Assembly (NCBI RefSeq): GCF_022012435.1
Contig: NZ_JAKLUA010000004.1
Span: forward strand, 513,753 to 577,752
Direction of reading: 5' to 3'
Length of the DNA stretch: 64,000 nt
Origin: Bradyrhizobium zhengyangense
GTDB taxonomy: Bacteria > Pseudomonadota > Alphaproteobacteria > Rhizobiales > Xanthobacteraceae
The notes under the pieces are model-generated. The model saw only the letters and a list, made by a program, of their open reading frames with translations, ran no database searches and was not told the DNA's origin. Each line of letters begins with the position of its first letter. Within the stretch, counting starts at the first letter, position 1. Made by a program: the position numbers and the translations under genes. Below are positions 17,967 through 27,047 of this stretch, one piece after another.

Positions 17967-18953
17967 TCAGGCCTCCGTCGCCGGCCCGCCAGACGTCTCG
18001 CGGCGCCACGCGCCCGGGCTGACGCCGACCATTTGCGAGAAAACCCGCGTGAAATGGCTTTGATTGGCAAAGCCCGCCGAGATCGCGATCTCGGACAACG
18101 GAAGGCCGCGAACCGCCATCATCTGCTTGGCGGCCTCCACGCGCTGGCGCAGCAGCCATTGGTGCGGCGGCAGGCCGGTGGAGATCCGGAAGGCGCGCGA
18201 GAAGTGACTGACTGAAAGACCGAGCTCCGCCGCAATCTGCTGCAGCATGAGGCCGCCTGAGAGATCGGAGTCGAGCCGCTCGCATGCGCGCTTCACCTGC
18301 CATGGCGCGAGGCCGCCCCGGCCGGGCTCGACGACAGGCTTCAGCCCACCATAAGTCAGACCGACATGCGCGGTAAACGCGAGCAACATGTGATCGACGA
18401 AAAGCTGATTGGGCTCGTCAGGCCGGCGGAAACCCGCCAGCAAGGTTGCGCCGATATGGCGGACAACCTCATCATCATGGCCGACACCGGGGCTGTAGTT
18501 GAGCTCTTCAACGCGCGATGCGCCGGGCTGCGTTGCTATGTCATTGAGCGCGGAGCGCGGCAGATAGAAGAACAGCGAGTGAAATGGCTTGTCGATCACA
18601 TAGCGCGGATCGCGTTTGAGGTCATAGAGATAGGTGGCACCTGCACGGACATTCGCCTTGGTGACGAAGCGACCATTCTCCCAGCATTCGCAATCCGGGT
18701 AATCGCGGATCTTCAGGCTGACGAGATAGGCATCTTCCGCAGGCAGCGAGCCCGAAAATTTCGGCACCGGGGCGTCGTTGCGCACCTCCGTGACCGCGAG
18801 TGCTGCGCTGCGCAGCGAACGCGTGACAAGCACCGGCGCGTCCCTCACATGAAGGCCACGCCCGAGCCTCTGCCCGTAGACGCCAGCTTGTGTCATCTCA
18901 GAAAATCCACCCGCGGAAGGCGTGTCTTCGCCAGCCTCTGCGCGTCGATGCAT
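17967..18953 (-). CDS. AraC family transcriptional regulator
   Basis: A regulator of about 328 residues. An N-terminal ligand domain of roughly 215 residues is unrelated to sugar-cupin AraC in obvious motifs. The C-terminal double HTH follows: GGLMLQQIAAELGLSVSHFS with RAFRISTGLPPHQWLL, and LPLSEIAISAGFANQSHFTR with VFSQMVGVSPGAWRR. Starts at 18953 (ATG) and 18896 (ATG, with GGTGGA upstream) are both possible. It is convergent with phaZ. The target is unknown; control of phaZ is only a neighbourhood guess. Confidence 0.85.
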   Translation of the reverse strand: MHRRAEAGEDTPSAGGFSEMTQAGVYGQRLGRGLHVRDAPVLVTRSLRSAALAVTEVRNDAPVPKFSGSLPAEDAYLVSLKIRDYPDCECWENGRFVTKANVRAGATYLYDLKRDPRYVIDKPFHSLFFYLPRSALNDIATQPGASRVEELNYSPGVGHDDEVVRHIGATLLAGFRRPDEPNQLFVDHMLLAFTAHVGLTYGGLKPVVEPGRGGLAPWQVKRACERLDSDLSGGLMLQQIAAELGLSVSHFSRAFRISTGLPPHQWLLRQRVEAAKQMMAVRGLPLSEIAISAGFANQSHFTRVFSQMVGVSPGAWRRETSGGPATEA

Positions 18954-19119
18954 TATCAAGATCGACCGCCCGCGGTCCAGCTAGCAGGCGGTCACGCTCA
19001 ATCGCTTTGCGGTGAATTCATTGTGAATTCAGCGCGATCTGCCCGGAAGGTATCACGAACAGCAGCGGCAGGAACGTGTAGGCACGTCATCGTCGTGCGT
19101 TCTCGAAAAGCCTTCGAAG

Positions 19120-20988
19120 CTACGCCGACCATTCCTCGCCCCAGACCTGCACGACATGGCCGGGTGAGACCTCGCGATATTGCCGGGCCGGCGGCTGGTA
19201 GTCCGGCGCGCGCACCGGGCTCCTGATCTCGTCGTTGGCGACCTCGCGCTTGCTTCCGCGGCGGGACGGATCAGGGACAGGGACGGCGGCCATCAGCTTC
19301 TTCGTATAGGGGTGCTGCGGATCGCCGAACACGGACGCGCGCGGACCGATCTCGACGATCTCGCCGAGATACATCACGGCAACGCGGTGGCTCATGCGCT
19401 CGACCACGGCGATGTCGTGGGAAATGAAGAGATAGGCGAGGCCCATGCTGGCCTGGAGATCGAGCATCAAGTTCACGACCTGCGCCTTGACCGAGACGTC
19501 GAGCGCGGAGACGGCCTCGTCCGCGACGATCAGTTTCGGTCCGAGCGCGAGCGCGCGCGCGATGCAGATACGCTGGCGCTGGCCGCCGGAGAATTCGTGC
19601 GGAAAGCGCGCGGCCATATCGGCGGAGAGGCCAACACGCACGAGCAGGTCCGCAACCTTGTCGCGCGCTTGCGGGGCCGTGGCGAGGCCGTTGGCCAGCA
19701 GCGGCGCGGCAATCGCCGTGCCCACCGACATGCGCGGATTGAGGCTGGCGAAAGGATCCTGAAACACGATCTGCATGTGCTTGCGGAAATCGCGCAATGT
19801 GCGGCCACTCATGGCGAGCACGTCCTGGCCGTCGATCAGAACGGTGCCGCTGTCGGGCTCGGTGAGCTTGAGAATGGAGCGGCCGGTGGTCGACTTGCCG
19901 CAACCGGACTCGCCAACCAGCGCCAGCGTTTCGCCGGCACGTAAAGTGAAGGAGATATTCTCGACCGCATGGACCCGGCCCGAGACCTTGCCGAACAGGC
20001 CTGAGCGGATCGGAAAGCGCGTGGTGAGGTTTGACACCTCCAGCAACGGACGTTCCGCGGTCGAGACGGTATCGGGTGTTTCAGCCGGCTCGTCCGAGGT
20101 GCCCGTGACCTTGTCGACGATGGGGAAGCGCATCGGCCGCGGACGCCCGTCCATCGAACCGAGCCGCGGCACGGCCGCGAGCAGCGCGCGGGTGTAGGGA
20201 TGCGAGGGCGCGGCAAAGATGCGCGCGGTCGCATCCGTCTCCACGGCCTGCCCGCCATACATCACGACTGTGCGGTCGGCGATCTCAGCGACCACGCCCA
20301 TGTCGTGGGTAATGAAGAGGATCGACATCCCCTCCTCCTGCTGAAGCTCCTTCAACAATTCCAGGATCTGGGCCTGGATGGTGACGTCGAGCGCGGTGGT
20401 CGGCTCGTCCGCGATCAGAAGCCTGGGCTTGCAGGCAAGCGCCATCGCGATCATGACGCGCTGGCGCATGCCGCCGGAGAAGCGGTGCGGATGCTCGTGG
20501 AAACGCGACTTTGCCGCAGGAATGCGGACGCGATCGAGCAAGCGGATGGTCTCGGCCTCGGCCGCAGCACGCGACAAGCCGCGATGCTGGATCAACGCCT
20601 CCGCGATCTGGAAACCGATGGTGAGCACCGGATTGAGACTCATCATCGGCTCCTGGAAGATCATCGCGACGTCATTGCCGCGGATGTCCTTCATGCTCGT
20701 TTCAGGGAGTGTCAGCAGATCGCGGCCGGCAAGCGCGATGCGGCCCTCGATGCGGCCGCTCTCTTTGGGAATGAGCCGCATGATCGAGAGCGCGGTGACG
20801 CTCTTGCCGGAGCCTGACTCGCCGACGATTGCCACGGTCTCGCGCGGCGCGATGTCGAAGGAGACGCTGCGGACGACCGGGATCCATTCCCGCTCGCGCA
20901 GGAACGACGTGGTCAGGCCCGCGACCGACAGCACCGGCGTCTGTGCGTCCGCGACGACTCGATCAGATCTCGTTGCACCGATGCTCAT
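19120..20988 (-). CDS. Dipeptide/oligopeptide-type ABC transporter ATP-binding protein, two fused ATPase domains
   Basis: A cytoplasmic ATPase subunit of 622 residues in which the DppD- and DppF-like halves are fused. Half one has GESGSGKS, FSGGMRQRV and LLIADEPTTALD. Half two has GESGCGKS, FSGGQRQRI and LIVADEAVSALD. Each half ends with an oligopeptide-type C-terminal extension (SHPYTRALLAAVPR and QHPYTKKLMAAVP). It is the last gene of the operon at 19120-26843 and starts 8 bp after the upstream dehydrogenase gene, so it powers the permeases encoded there. Confidence 0.93.
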   Translation of the reverse strand: MSIGATRSDRVVADAQTPVLSVAGLTTSFLREREWIPVVRSVSFDIAPRETVAIVGESGSGKSVTALSIMRLIPKESGRIEGRIALAGRDLLTLPETSMKDIRGNDVAMIFQEPMMSLNPVLTIGFQIAEALIQHRGLSRAAAEAETIRLLDRVRIPAAKSRFHEHPHRFSGGMRQRVMIAMALACKPRLLIADEPTTALDVTIQAQILELLKELQQEEGMSILFITHDMGVVAEIADRTVVMYGGQAVETDATARIFAAPSHPYTRALLAAVPRLGSMDGRPRPMRFPIVDKVTGTSDEPAETPDTVSTAERPLLEVSNLTTRFPIRSGLFGKVSGRVHAVENISFTLRAGETLALVGESGCGKSTTGRSILKLTEPDSGTVLIDGQDVLAMSGRTLRDFRKHMQIVFQDPFASLNPRMSVGTAIAAPLLANGLATAPQARDKVADLLVRVGLSADMAARFPHEFSGGQRQRICIARALALGPKLIVADEAVSALDVSVKAQVVNLMLDLQASMGLAYLFISHDIAVVERMSHRVAVMYLGEIVEIGPRASVFGDPQHPYTKKLMAAVPVPDPSRRGSKREVANDEIRSPVRAPDYQPPARQYREVSPGHVVQVWGEEWSA

Positions 20989-20996
20989 GCGAATCC

Positions 20997-21923
20997 CTAG
21001 TAACCGCGGCTACGGTCGACCAGCCCCGGCAGCGCTTCGCCGCGGCGGTGGCGCGCTATGACGTCGAGCACGAAATCGACAGCGGAATCCGGGCTCGTCA
21101 TGCTGGCATTGTGCGGCGTCAGCAGGATGCGTGGATGGCTCCAAAACGGATGCTTCGCCGGCAGCGGCTCGGGATCGGTAACGTCGAGCACGGCGCCGGA
21201 CAACGCACCGTTGTCGAGCGCGGCGAGGAAATCGGTCTCAACCAGATGCGGGCCGCGCCCGACATTGACGAGCCCTGCCCCACGCGGCAGGCGCGCGAAC
21301 AAATCCGCGTTGAGGATGCCGCGGGTTTCGTCAGTTAGTGGCAGCAGACAGACGAGAATGTCGGCCCGCGAGAGGAAGTCTGGCAGAGTGTCGGCGCCGG
21401 CGTAACAGGTGACCCCCTCGATCTCGCGCGGCGAACGATTCCAGCCGAGCAGCGGAAAGCCGAATGCCTTGAGGCGATCGAGCACAGCCTGACCAAGCTG
21501 GCCGAGTCCCATCACGCCGACACGACGACGCTTCGCCGGCGTGATCCGGATCTCGCGCCAGACCTGCTCCTTCTGCTGGTTGATGAAGTGCAGGAGATCG
21601 CGATGCAAGCTGAGCACGGCGATGGTGACGTATTCCACCATGGTCTCGGCGATGCCGGGCTCCAGCATGCGGACCAGCGGAATGTGTGCCGGAACCTTTG
21701 TGGTGTCGAACTGGTCGACGCCCGCGCCGACCGAGAACACCAGTTCGAGATTGGGAAACGTCGTTGCGATATTATCGGGCGGCACCCATGCCACGAGATA
21801 GCGAACCTCAGAGGGATTGCCTATGTCGGGCCACAGCCGGAACGGCACGTCAGGGGCGCGCTCCGTGAAGAGGCGCGCCCACTCCGCGCCGCGCAACAGA
21901 TTGGCCTTGTAGAGAACCGTCAT
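20997..21923 (-). CDS. Glyoxylate/hydroxypyruvate reductase-like 2-hydroxyacid dehydrogenase (GhrA group)
   Basis: A soluble NAD(P)H-dependent reductase of 308 residues in the GhrA branch. It has VMGLGQLGQAVLDRL for nucleotide binding, Arg in NVGRGPHLVETD, Glu in VTDPEPLP and His in LLTPHNASM. The PDIGNPSEVRYLVAW start segment is typical of GhrA. The likely reaction is glyoxylate to glycolate or hydroxypyruvate to glycerate. ATG 21923 starts 7 bp after the stop of the flavoenzyme gene, which argues that the two act in sequence on an imported compound. Confidence 0.85.
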   Translation of the reverse strand: MTVLYKANLLRGAEWARLFTERAPDVPFRLWPDIGNPSEVRYLVAWVPPDNIATTFPNLELVFSVGAGVDQFDTTKVPAHIPLVRMLEPGIAETMVEYVTIAVLSLHRDLLHFINQQKEQVWREIRITPAKRRRVGVMGLGQLGQAVLDRLKAFGFPLLGWNRSPREIEGVTCYAGADTLPDFLSRADILVCLLPLTDETRGILNADLFARLPRGAGLVNVGRGPHLVETDFLAALDNGALSGAVLDVTDPEPLPAKHPFWSHPRILLTPHNASMTSPDSAVDFVLDVIARHRRGEALPGLVDRSRGY

Positions 21924-21930
21924 GCCGCCC

Positions 21931-23259
21931 TCAGAATGGGCTGACCGGCGCGAGCCGCCGGCCATCGATCATGCGCTTGTGGCTGTAGGCGGCGGGATCG
22001 ACCAGCGGCGTCGCATTGGTGACGATGTCGGCGGCGAGCTTGCCGGCGGCGGGGCCGATGCCGAAGCCATGGCCGGAGAAGCCCGTGGCAAGGAAGAAGC
22101 CCGGTAATGCGTCGATCGGCGAGATCACCGGGATCGTATCCGGCGTGCAGTCGATGGTGCCGCCCCAGGCCTCCGCAATCTCGATGTCCTTCAATTCCGG
22201 ATTCGCCTTGATCAGCGAGGCCAGGGCCGCGTTGACCAGCGACATGTCGGGCGCGGGATCGCGCACGCGCTCGGTCTCGAACGGCGACGGCTTGTCAAAG
22301 CTCCAGCCGGTGCCGCGCATGATCTGGTCGAAGAACGACTTGCCGAACGACAGCTTCAGCCCGCCCTTGCGATGCTGATAAGTCGGCCAGAAAGTGCGCG
22401 CATAGCGGAACAAATCGGGCGACAGCTCCACCGTGCCGCGGTTGCGCAGGGCCAGCGTGAACCCGCCGTCGAGGCGGCGGCGGATGCAGTAGAGATCGGT
22501 GCCCAGCGCGCCGGACGTGATCTCCGGCGCCGGCGTGGTCCGGCATGCCGTAGCGTTGACGAGACCGATCGGCAGCTCGATGCCGTGGCGGCGGCAGAAT
22601 AGCGATGACCACGCGCCGCCCGACAGCAGCACGGCGTGCGCTTTGATCGTGCCCTTCTCGGTGACGACGGCGCTGACCTTTCCGCCTGTCGTCTCCAGCC
22701 CGCGCGCGGCGCAGCCCTGGTGAATTGTGACGCCATGCTTGCGCGCGGCGGTGGCCAGCGCAGGCACCGCCATCGACGGCTCGGCGCGGCCGTCGCTCGG
22801 CGTATGCAGACCGCCGACCCATTTGTCGGTATTCCCCGGCATACGCTCGGCGACCTCAGCCGGCGTCAACACTGTCGAATGCACCTGCATCTCGCGTGCG
22901 ACCGCGGCCCAGCGCTCCCAACTTGCAAGTTCGTCCTTGTTCTTGGTCAGAAACAGCACGCCGGTGCGGCGGAAGCCGGCATCGACGCCGGCGTCGTTCT
23001 GCATGTCTTCCCACAGCCGCAGCGCTTCGCGTGCGAGCGGAATTTCCTCGCGCGCGCGGCCCTGCTGGCGGCACCAGCCCCAATTGCGGCTCGACTGCTC
23101 GCCGCCGACATGCCCCTTCTCGACCAACGCGACCGACAGGCCCTTCTTGGCCAGATGATAAGCCGCAGAGACGCCGATAACGCCGCCGCCGATGACGACG
23201 ACATCCGCCTGCGGCGGCAGGCGTTCGTCGCTGTTTATACGGTTGAGCGGCGGGGACAT
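21931..23259 (-). CDS. FAD-dependent amino-acid/amine oxidase (DAO family)
   Basis: A flavoprotein of 442 residues in the D-amino acid oxidase/glycine oxidase/sarcosine oxidase superfamily. These enzymes oxidise an amine to an imine that hydrolyses to a 2-oxo acid. The dinucleotide motif VVVIGGGVIGVSAAYHLAKK is near the N-terminus (about residues 19-38), and ATGFSGHGFGIGPAAGKLAAD near the C-terminus is the usual flavin-contact end. There is no signal peptide. It sits inside an ABC importer operon, between the permease and the glyoxylate-reductase-like gene. Substrate unknown; a glycine- or D-amino-acid-like conjugate is a reasonable guess. Confidence 0.88.
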   Translation of the reverse strand: MSPPLNRINSDERLPPQADVVVIGGGVIGVSAAYHLAKKGLSVALVEKGHVGGEQSSRNWGWCRQQGRAREEIPLAREALRLWEDMQNDAGVDAGFRRTGVLFLTKNKDELASWERWAAVAREMQVHSTVLTPAEVAERMPGNTDKWVGGLHTPSDGRAEPSMAVPALATAARKHGVTIHQGCAARGLETTGGKVSAVVTEKGTIKAHAVLLSGGAWSSLFCRRHGIELPIGLVNATACRTTPAPEITSGALGTDLYCIRRRLDGGFTLALRNRGTVELSPDLFRYARTFWPTYQHRKGGLKLSFGKSFFDQIMRGTGWSFDKPSPFETERVRDPAPDMSLVNAALASLIKANPELKDIEIAEAWGGTIDCTPDTIPVISPIDALPGFFLATGFSGHGFGIGPAAGKLAADIVTNATPLVDPAAYSHKRMIDGRRLAPVSPF

Positions 23260-23293
23260 GAGGCACTCCTGGGCGTCGGTTCGTGTCTTTTGG

Positions 23294-24169
23294 TCATGAG
23301 ATATTCATCCGCGGATCGAGCGCATCGCGCAGGCCGTCACCGAGGAAGTTGAAGCTCGTCACCGCCAGCGTGATGACGACACCGGGCGCGATCGCAAGCC
23401 AAGGCGCGCTGGTGAGATAGATCTGCGCATTGTTGAGCATGTTGCCGAGGCTCGCGGCCGGCGGCTGAATGCCGTAGCCGAGATAGCTGAGATAGGATTC
23501 CAGCAGGATCGCCTTGGCGACGTTAAGCGTCGCAGCCACCAGGATCGGCGCCATCGCATTGGGCACGAGCTCGCGGAACATGATCCGCAGGTTCGACGAG
23601 CCGAAGGCGAGCGCGGCCACCGCGAACTCGCGCTCCCGCAGCGAGCGCACCTGGGCCTCGACGACGCGGGCCACCCACATCCAGGCGGTTGCCGCGATCA
23701 GCGCGGTGGTGGTGACGAAACCCGGTTCGGTGAGCGCCGCCAGCGCCAGCAGCAGGAAGATGGTCGGAAAGCACAGCACGGCGTCGACCAGCCGCATCAG
23801 CACCGCGCCGACGACGCCGCCATAGAAGCCGGCAAAGGCGCCGACGACGATGCCGACGACCATCGCGATCACCATCGCGACGAAGCCGATCGACAGCGAG
23901 ACTCGTGCGCCCATCATCAACCGCGCCAGCACGTCGCGTCCGAGTTCGTCGGTGCCGAGGATATGCGCGCCCGAGAGCGGCGGCGCGAACCGCTTCAAGA
24001 TGTCGATATAGGTGTCATCGAACGGGAGCAGATAGGGGCCGAACGCCGAGCCGAGGACGAGCACCAGAATGGTCACCCCGCCTGCCAGCGCAAGCCGGTG
24101 CCGGCGGAAGCGTCGCCACGCGCCCTGGCCGGGTGTGGGATGAGCGGTGGACAAGACTGCAGTCGCCAT
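23294..24169 (-). CDS. ABC transporter permease (DppC/OppC type)
   Basis: An inner-membrane permease of 291 residues. After a short cytoplasmic start (FRRHRLALAGG) come one membrane segment, the loop ILGTDELGRDVLARLMMGAR typical of DppC proteins, and five more segments. The ATPase-docking EAA-type loop is AALAFGSSNLRIMFRELVPN. ATG 24169 lies 4 bp after the stop of the other permease gene, so the two are coupled. Confidence 0.92.
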   Translation of the reverse strand: MATAVLSTAHPTPGQGAWRRFRRHRLALAGGVTILVLVLGSAFGPYLLPFDDTYIDILKRFAPPLSGAHILGTDELGRDVLARLMMGARVSLSIGFVAMVIAMVVGIVVGAFAGFYGGVVGAVLMRLVDAVLCFPTIFLLLALAALTEPGFVTTTALIAATAWMWVARVVEAQVRSLREREFAVAALAFGSSNLRIMFRELVPNAMAPILVAATLNVAKAILLESYLSYLGYGIQPPAASLGNMLNNAQIYLTSAPWLAIAPGVVITLAVTSFNFLGDGLRDALDPRMNIS

Positions 24170-24173
24170 CGCT

Positions 24174-25124
24174 TCAGCCCACCCGGATGCGCGGATCGAC
24201 GACGGCATAGAGGATGTCGGCAATCAGCGAGCCGATCAGCACCATGATCGCCGAGAACATCAGGATGCCCATCACCACGGGATAATCGCGATAGCCGATG
24301 GAATCCAGGAACAGCCGGCCCATGCCAGGCCAGGTGAACACGGTCTCGGCCACCAGCGCGCCGCCGAGCAGCGTCGGGAATTGCAGGCCCGCGACCGTGA
24401 TCATCGGCAGCAGCGCGTTGCGCAAGGCGTGGACGGTGAGGATGCGCCATTCCGGCATGCCCTTGGCGCGCGCGGTGCGGATGTAATCCTGGTTGATCAC
24501 CTCGAGCATGGAGGAGCGCATGAAGCGGCCCCACATCGCGGTCTCGACCAGTCCCAGCACCAACGCCGGCGCGATCAGATGATGCAGCAGGTCGAGGAAA
24601 GAGCCATCGCCGACGGTCTCGCGATTGCCCGCCGGCAGCCAGCCAAGAGTCACCGAGAAGACGTAGATGGTGACGAGACCGAACCAGAAAGTCGGGATCG
24701 ACAGCGCGATCATGGCGCCGACAGTCGCGAGCGAATCGAACAGCGAGTAGCGCCGGAGCGCGCCCAATATCCCGATCCAGCAGCCGAGTAGCACGGCGAC
24801 AATCGTCGCCGTGACCATCAGCTCCAGCGTCGCGCCGAGATGGGAGGAGATCACCGACAGCACCGCCTCGCCGTCGCGATAGGACTTGCCCCAATCGCCC
24901 CTGAGCATGCGGAGGAACCAGTCGAGATACTGGATCGGCAGCGGGCGATCGAGCCCGAGCTGCTTGGAGACGCGGTCGAGATCCTCCTGCGTCATCTGCG
25001 CGGAGGCTGCGAATTGCGACAGCGGACCGCCCGGCGCCAGATGCAGCAGAGCGAAGCCGATCGCGGAGACGATCACCAGCAGCATCACTGCCTGCGCCAG
25101 CCGGTTGAGGACGTAACGGGCCAT
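24174..25124 (-). CDS. ABC transporter permease (DppB/OppB type)
   Basis: An inner-membrane permease of 316 residues with six predicted segments. It starts with MARYVLNRLAQAVMLLVIVS, the family N-terminus. The long periplasmic part is LGLDRPLPIQYLDWFLRMLRGDWG. The EAA loop is RTARAKGMPEWRILTVHALR. It pairs with the downstream DppC-type permease and follows the binding-protein gene with a 27-bp gap. Confidence 0.92.
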   Translation of the reverse strand: MARYVLNRLAQAVMLLVIVSAIGFALLHLAPGGPLSQFAASAQMTQEDLDRVSKQLGLDRPLPIQYLDWFLRMLRGDWGKSYRDGEAVLSVISSHLGATLELMVTATIVAVLLGCWIGILGALRRYSLFDSLATVGAMIALSIPTFWFGLVTIYVFSVTLGWLPAGNRETVGDGSFLDLLHHLIAPALVLGLVETAMWGRFMRSSMLEVINQDYIRTARAKGMPEWRILTVHALRNALLPMITVAGLQFPTLLGGALVAETVFTWPGMGRLFLDSIGYRDYPVVMGILMFSAIMVLIGSLIADILYAVVDPRIRVG

Positions 25125-25151
25125 CTCAGGCGATCCAGCCAGCCTGAGGCG

Positions 25152-26843
25152 TCAGGCCCAGTACCATTCGCGGATGTTCCAGCAATTGGTCGACGTGTTG
25201 ATGTTGGGACGGAAGCCTTGCAGCCCCTCCTTCACGCCCTCGGCGATGAAGCCCTGGAACAGCGGCAGGATCGCAAGGTCGTTACGGATCAGCTTCTGCA
25301 GGTCGCCATAGGTCTTCTTGCGCTGTTCGAGATCGAACTGCCTGGCGCCTTCGGCAAGAAGACGATCAGCCTCAGCGCTCTGGTATTGGTAGGTGTTGTA
25401 ACCACGGCCGCCCTTGGCCGGAATCGCACCGGAGCCGAACCGCGGCGTCACATCGGGATCGCTGCCCAGCATGAAGTTCACGCCGACGATCACCGAGTTG
25501 AACTTCGACTGCTGCCAGAAATCGCCCCAGATCACGGCGGCCGGCATGTTGTTGACGCGCATGCTGGCGCCGATCGCGCGCCAGTCCTGGATCAGGAGCT
25601 GCTGGGTCTGCTCGCGCACGGCATTGCCTGATGTGGTCGAATTGGTGAATTCGAGCTTCACGCCGCCCTTCTCGCGGACGCCGCCGGAGCCGCGCACCCA
25701 GCCTGCCGCATCGAGCAACGCATTGGCCTTGGCCGGATCGTATTTATGCTGCGGCAGGCCCTGCTGGAACGACCAGGCCTCCTGCGGCACGAAACTCTCG
25801 GTCGGCATCGGCAGGCCGTAGTTCAGCGCATCGATGATCGCCTGCTTGTTGATGGCGAGATAGAGCGCCTCGCGCACCGCGTGGTCGGCGAAGGGACCGA
25901 ACTCCAGATTGGGCGCGATGTGCTCCACTGACGACGTCGACGAGACGAAGATCTTGCTCGCTTTCAGCGCTTTCGCCTCCTGCACGAAGTTCGGCAGGAT
26001 GCCCTGCAGGCCGGTGTAATCGACCTGGCCGGTGCGGAACTGGGTATAGAGGACAGTCAGGCTAGGAATGTACTTGAAGACCACGCGTTCGACGTAAGGC
26101 CCTTTGCCGTGATAGCCGGCATAGGCGTTGACCTGAATGTGGTCGCCGGGCACGCGCTCGCCCCAGCGGAACGGCCCGGTGCCGACGGGCGCGTTGTGGA
26201 ACGGCGACGAATTCGGATCGGGCACCTTCTCCAGGATGTGCTTGGGCACGATGAAGGTGAGCGACAGGATCGACATGTAGGGCGAATAGGGAGCTTCCAT
26301 TCGCCAGTGGATCTCGTCAGGCGCGATGATCATGACGTCCTTGACGAGGCTGTGGCCGACACGGTTGCGAACACGGAAGTCGGGATTGTTGATCAGGTCG
26401 AGCGAGAACTTGACGTCGTCGGCCGTGAAGACCGTGCCGTCGTGCCATTTCACGTCCTTGCGCAGCTTGATCTTCCAGGTCAGGCCATCGGCCGAAAGGC
26501 CGCCATTCTCGACCGTCGGGACTTCGCGCGCGAGGTCGGGCACGAACTTGCCGTCGGGATCGATGAACCAGAGCGGCGAGAAAACCTGCCACCAGACGCC
26601 CTGGTCGACTTCGATGCCGGGCATCAGGGGATGAAAGACGGTCGGTTCCTGCGACAGCGCGGCGATCACCTGCCCGCGCGGCTTGTCCGGCGGAGTGCCC
26701 GGGCGTTCGGTCTGCGCAAAGGCGCTGCCTGACAGCGTCCATCCCGCCGCGGCGCCTACGCTGAGCTGGAAGAATTGCCGGCGATTTGCAAGGCCGAGAT
26801 GATGCAATCCGCCAACGCCGAACTTGCCGGTGCTGTCTGCCAT
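25152..26843 (-). CDS. Peptide-type ABC transporter substrate-binding protein, Tat-exported
   Basis: A periplasmic binding protein of 563 residues in the SBP_bac_5 (DppA/OppA) family, which binds peptides, opines and other amino-acid derivatives. The N-terminus has a twin-arginine signal (ANRRQFFQLSVGAAAG, cleavage near SAFAQ), so it is probably folded before export. Family motifs include the WKIKLRKDVKWHDGTVFTA segment and NTYQYQSAEADRLLAEGA. ATG 26843 is preferred to a further open 57 codons because it gives a normal Tat leader. It is the first gene of the operon and diverges from the XRE-cupin regulator. Confidence 0.92.
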   Translation of the reverse strand: MADSTGKFGVGGLHHLGLANRRQFFQLSVGAAAGWTLSGSAFAQTERPGTPPDKPRGQVIAALSQEPTVFHPLMPGIEVDQGVWWQVFSPLWFIDPDGKFVPDLAREVPTVENGGLSADGLTWKIKLRKDVKWHDGTVFTADDVKFSLDLINNPDFRVRNRVGHSLVKDVMIIAPDEIHWRMEAPYSPYMSILSLTFIVPKHILEKVPDPNSSPFHNAPVGTGPFRWGERVPGDHIQVNAYAGYHGKGPYVERVVFKYIPSLTVLYTQFRTGQVDYTGLQGILPNFVQEAKALKASKIFVSSTSSVEHIAPNLEFGPFADHAVREALYLAINKQAIIDALNYGLPMPTESFVPQEAWSFQQGLPQHKYDPAKANALLDAAGWVRGSGGVREKGGVKLEFTNSTTSGNAVREQTQQLLIQDWRAIGASMRVNNMPAAVIWGDFWQQSKFNSVIVGVNFMLGSDPDVTPRFGSGAIPAKGGRGYNTYQYQSAEADRLLAEGARQFDLEQRKKTYGDLQKLIRNDLAILPLFQGFIAEGVKEGLQGFRPNINTSTNCWNIREWYWA

Positions 26844-26924
26844 GACCAGTCTCCGTTCCCGCACGCGGCACCTCTCCCGCGCCCCAGACCCCGGCAAGGG
26901 ACAGGAGTGGGCTTTAGTGCTTCT

Positions 26925-26944
26925 AAATTTTTCAGCTAAAATTT
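26925..26944. promoter_or_regulatory. AT-rich inverted repeat, probable operator
   Basis: AAATTTT and AAAATTT flank a 6-nt centre in the 204-bp divergent gap between the binding-protein gene and the XRE-cupin gene. It is the most AT-rich spot in a GC-rich region. It lies about 82 bp from the importer start and 104 bp from the regulator start, a place suited to controlling both. Confidence 0.45.
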
Positions 26945-27047
26945 CATCATGACTAAATACAGCTGTCAATCGCATTGCTAGGATGCGCGACCTTTTCACA
27001 TCGCAGCCGGCCATGCCGGCAGCGCGGGAATGCTTGGAGAGAGCGAC

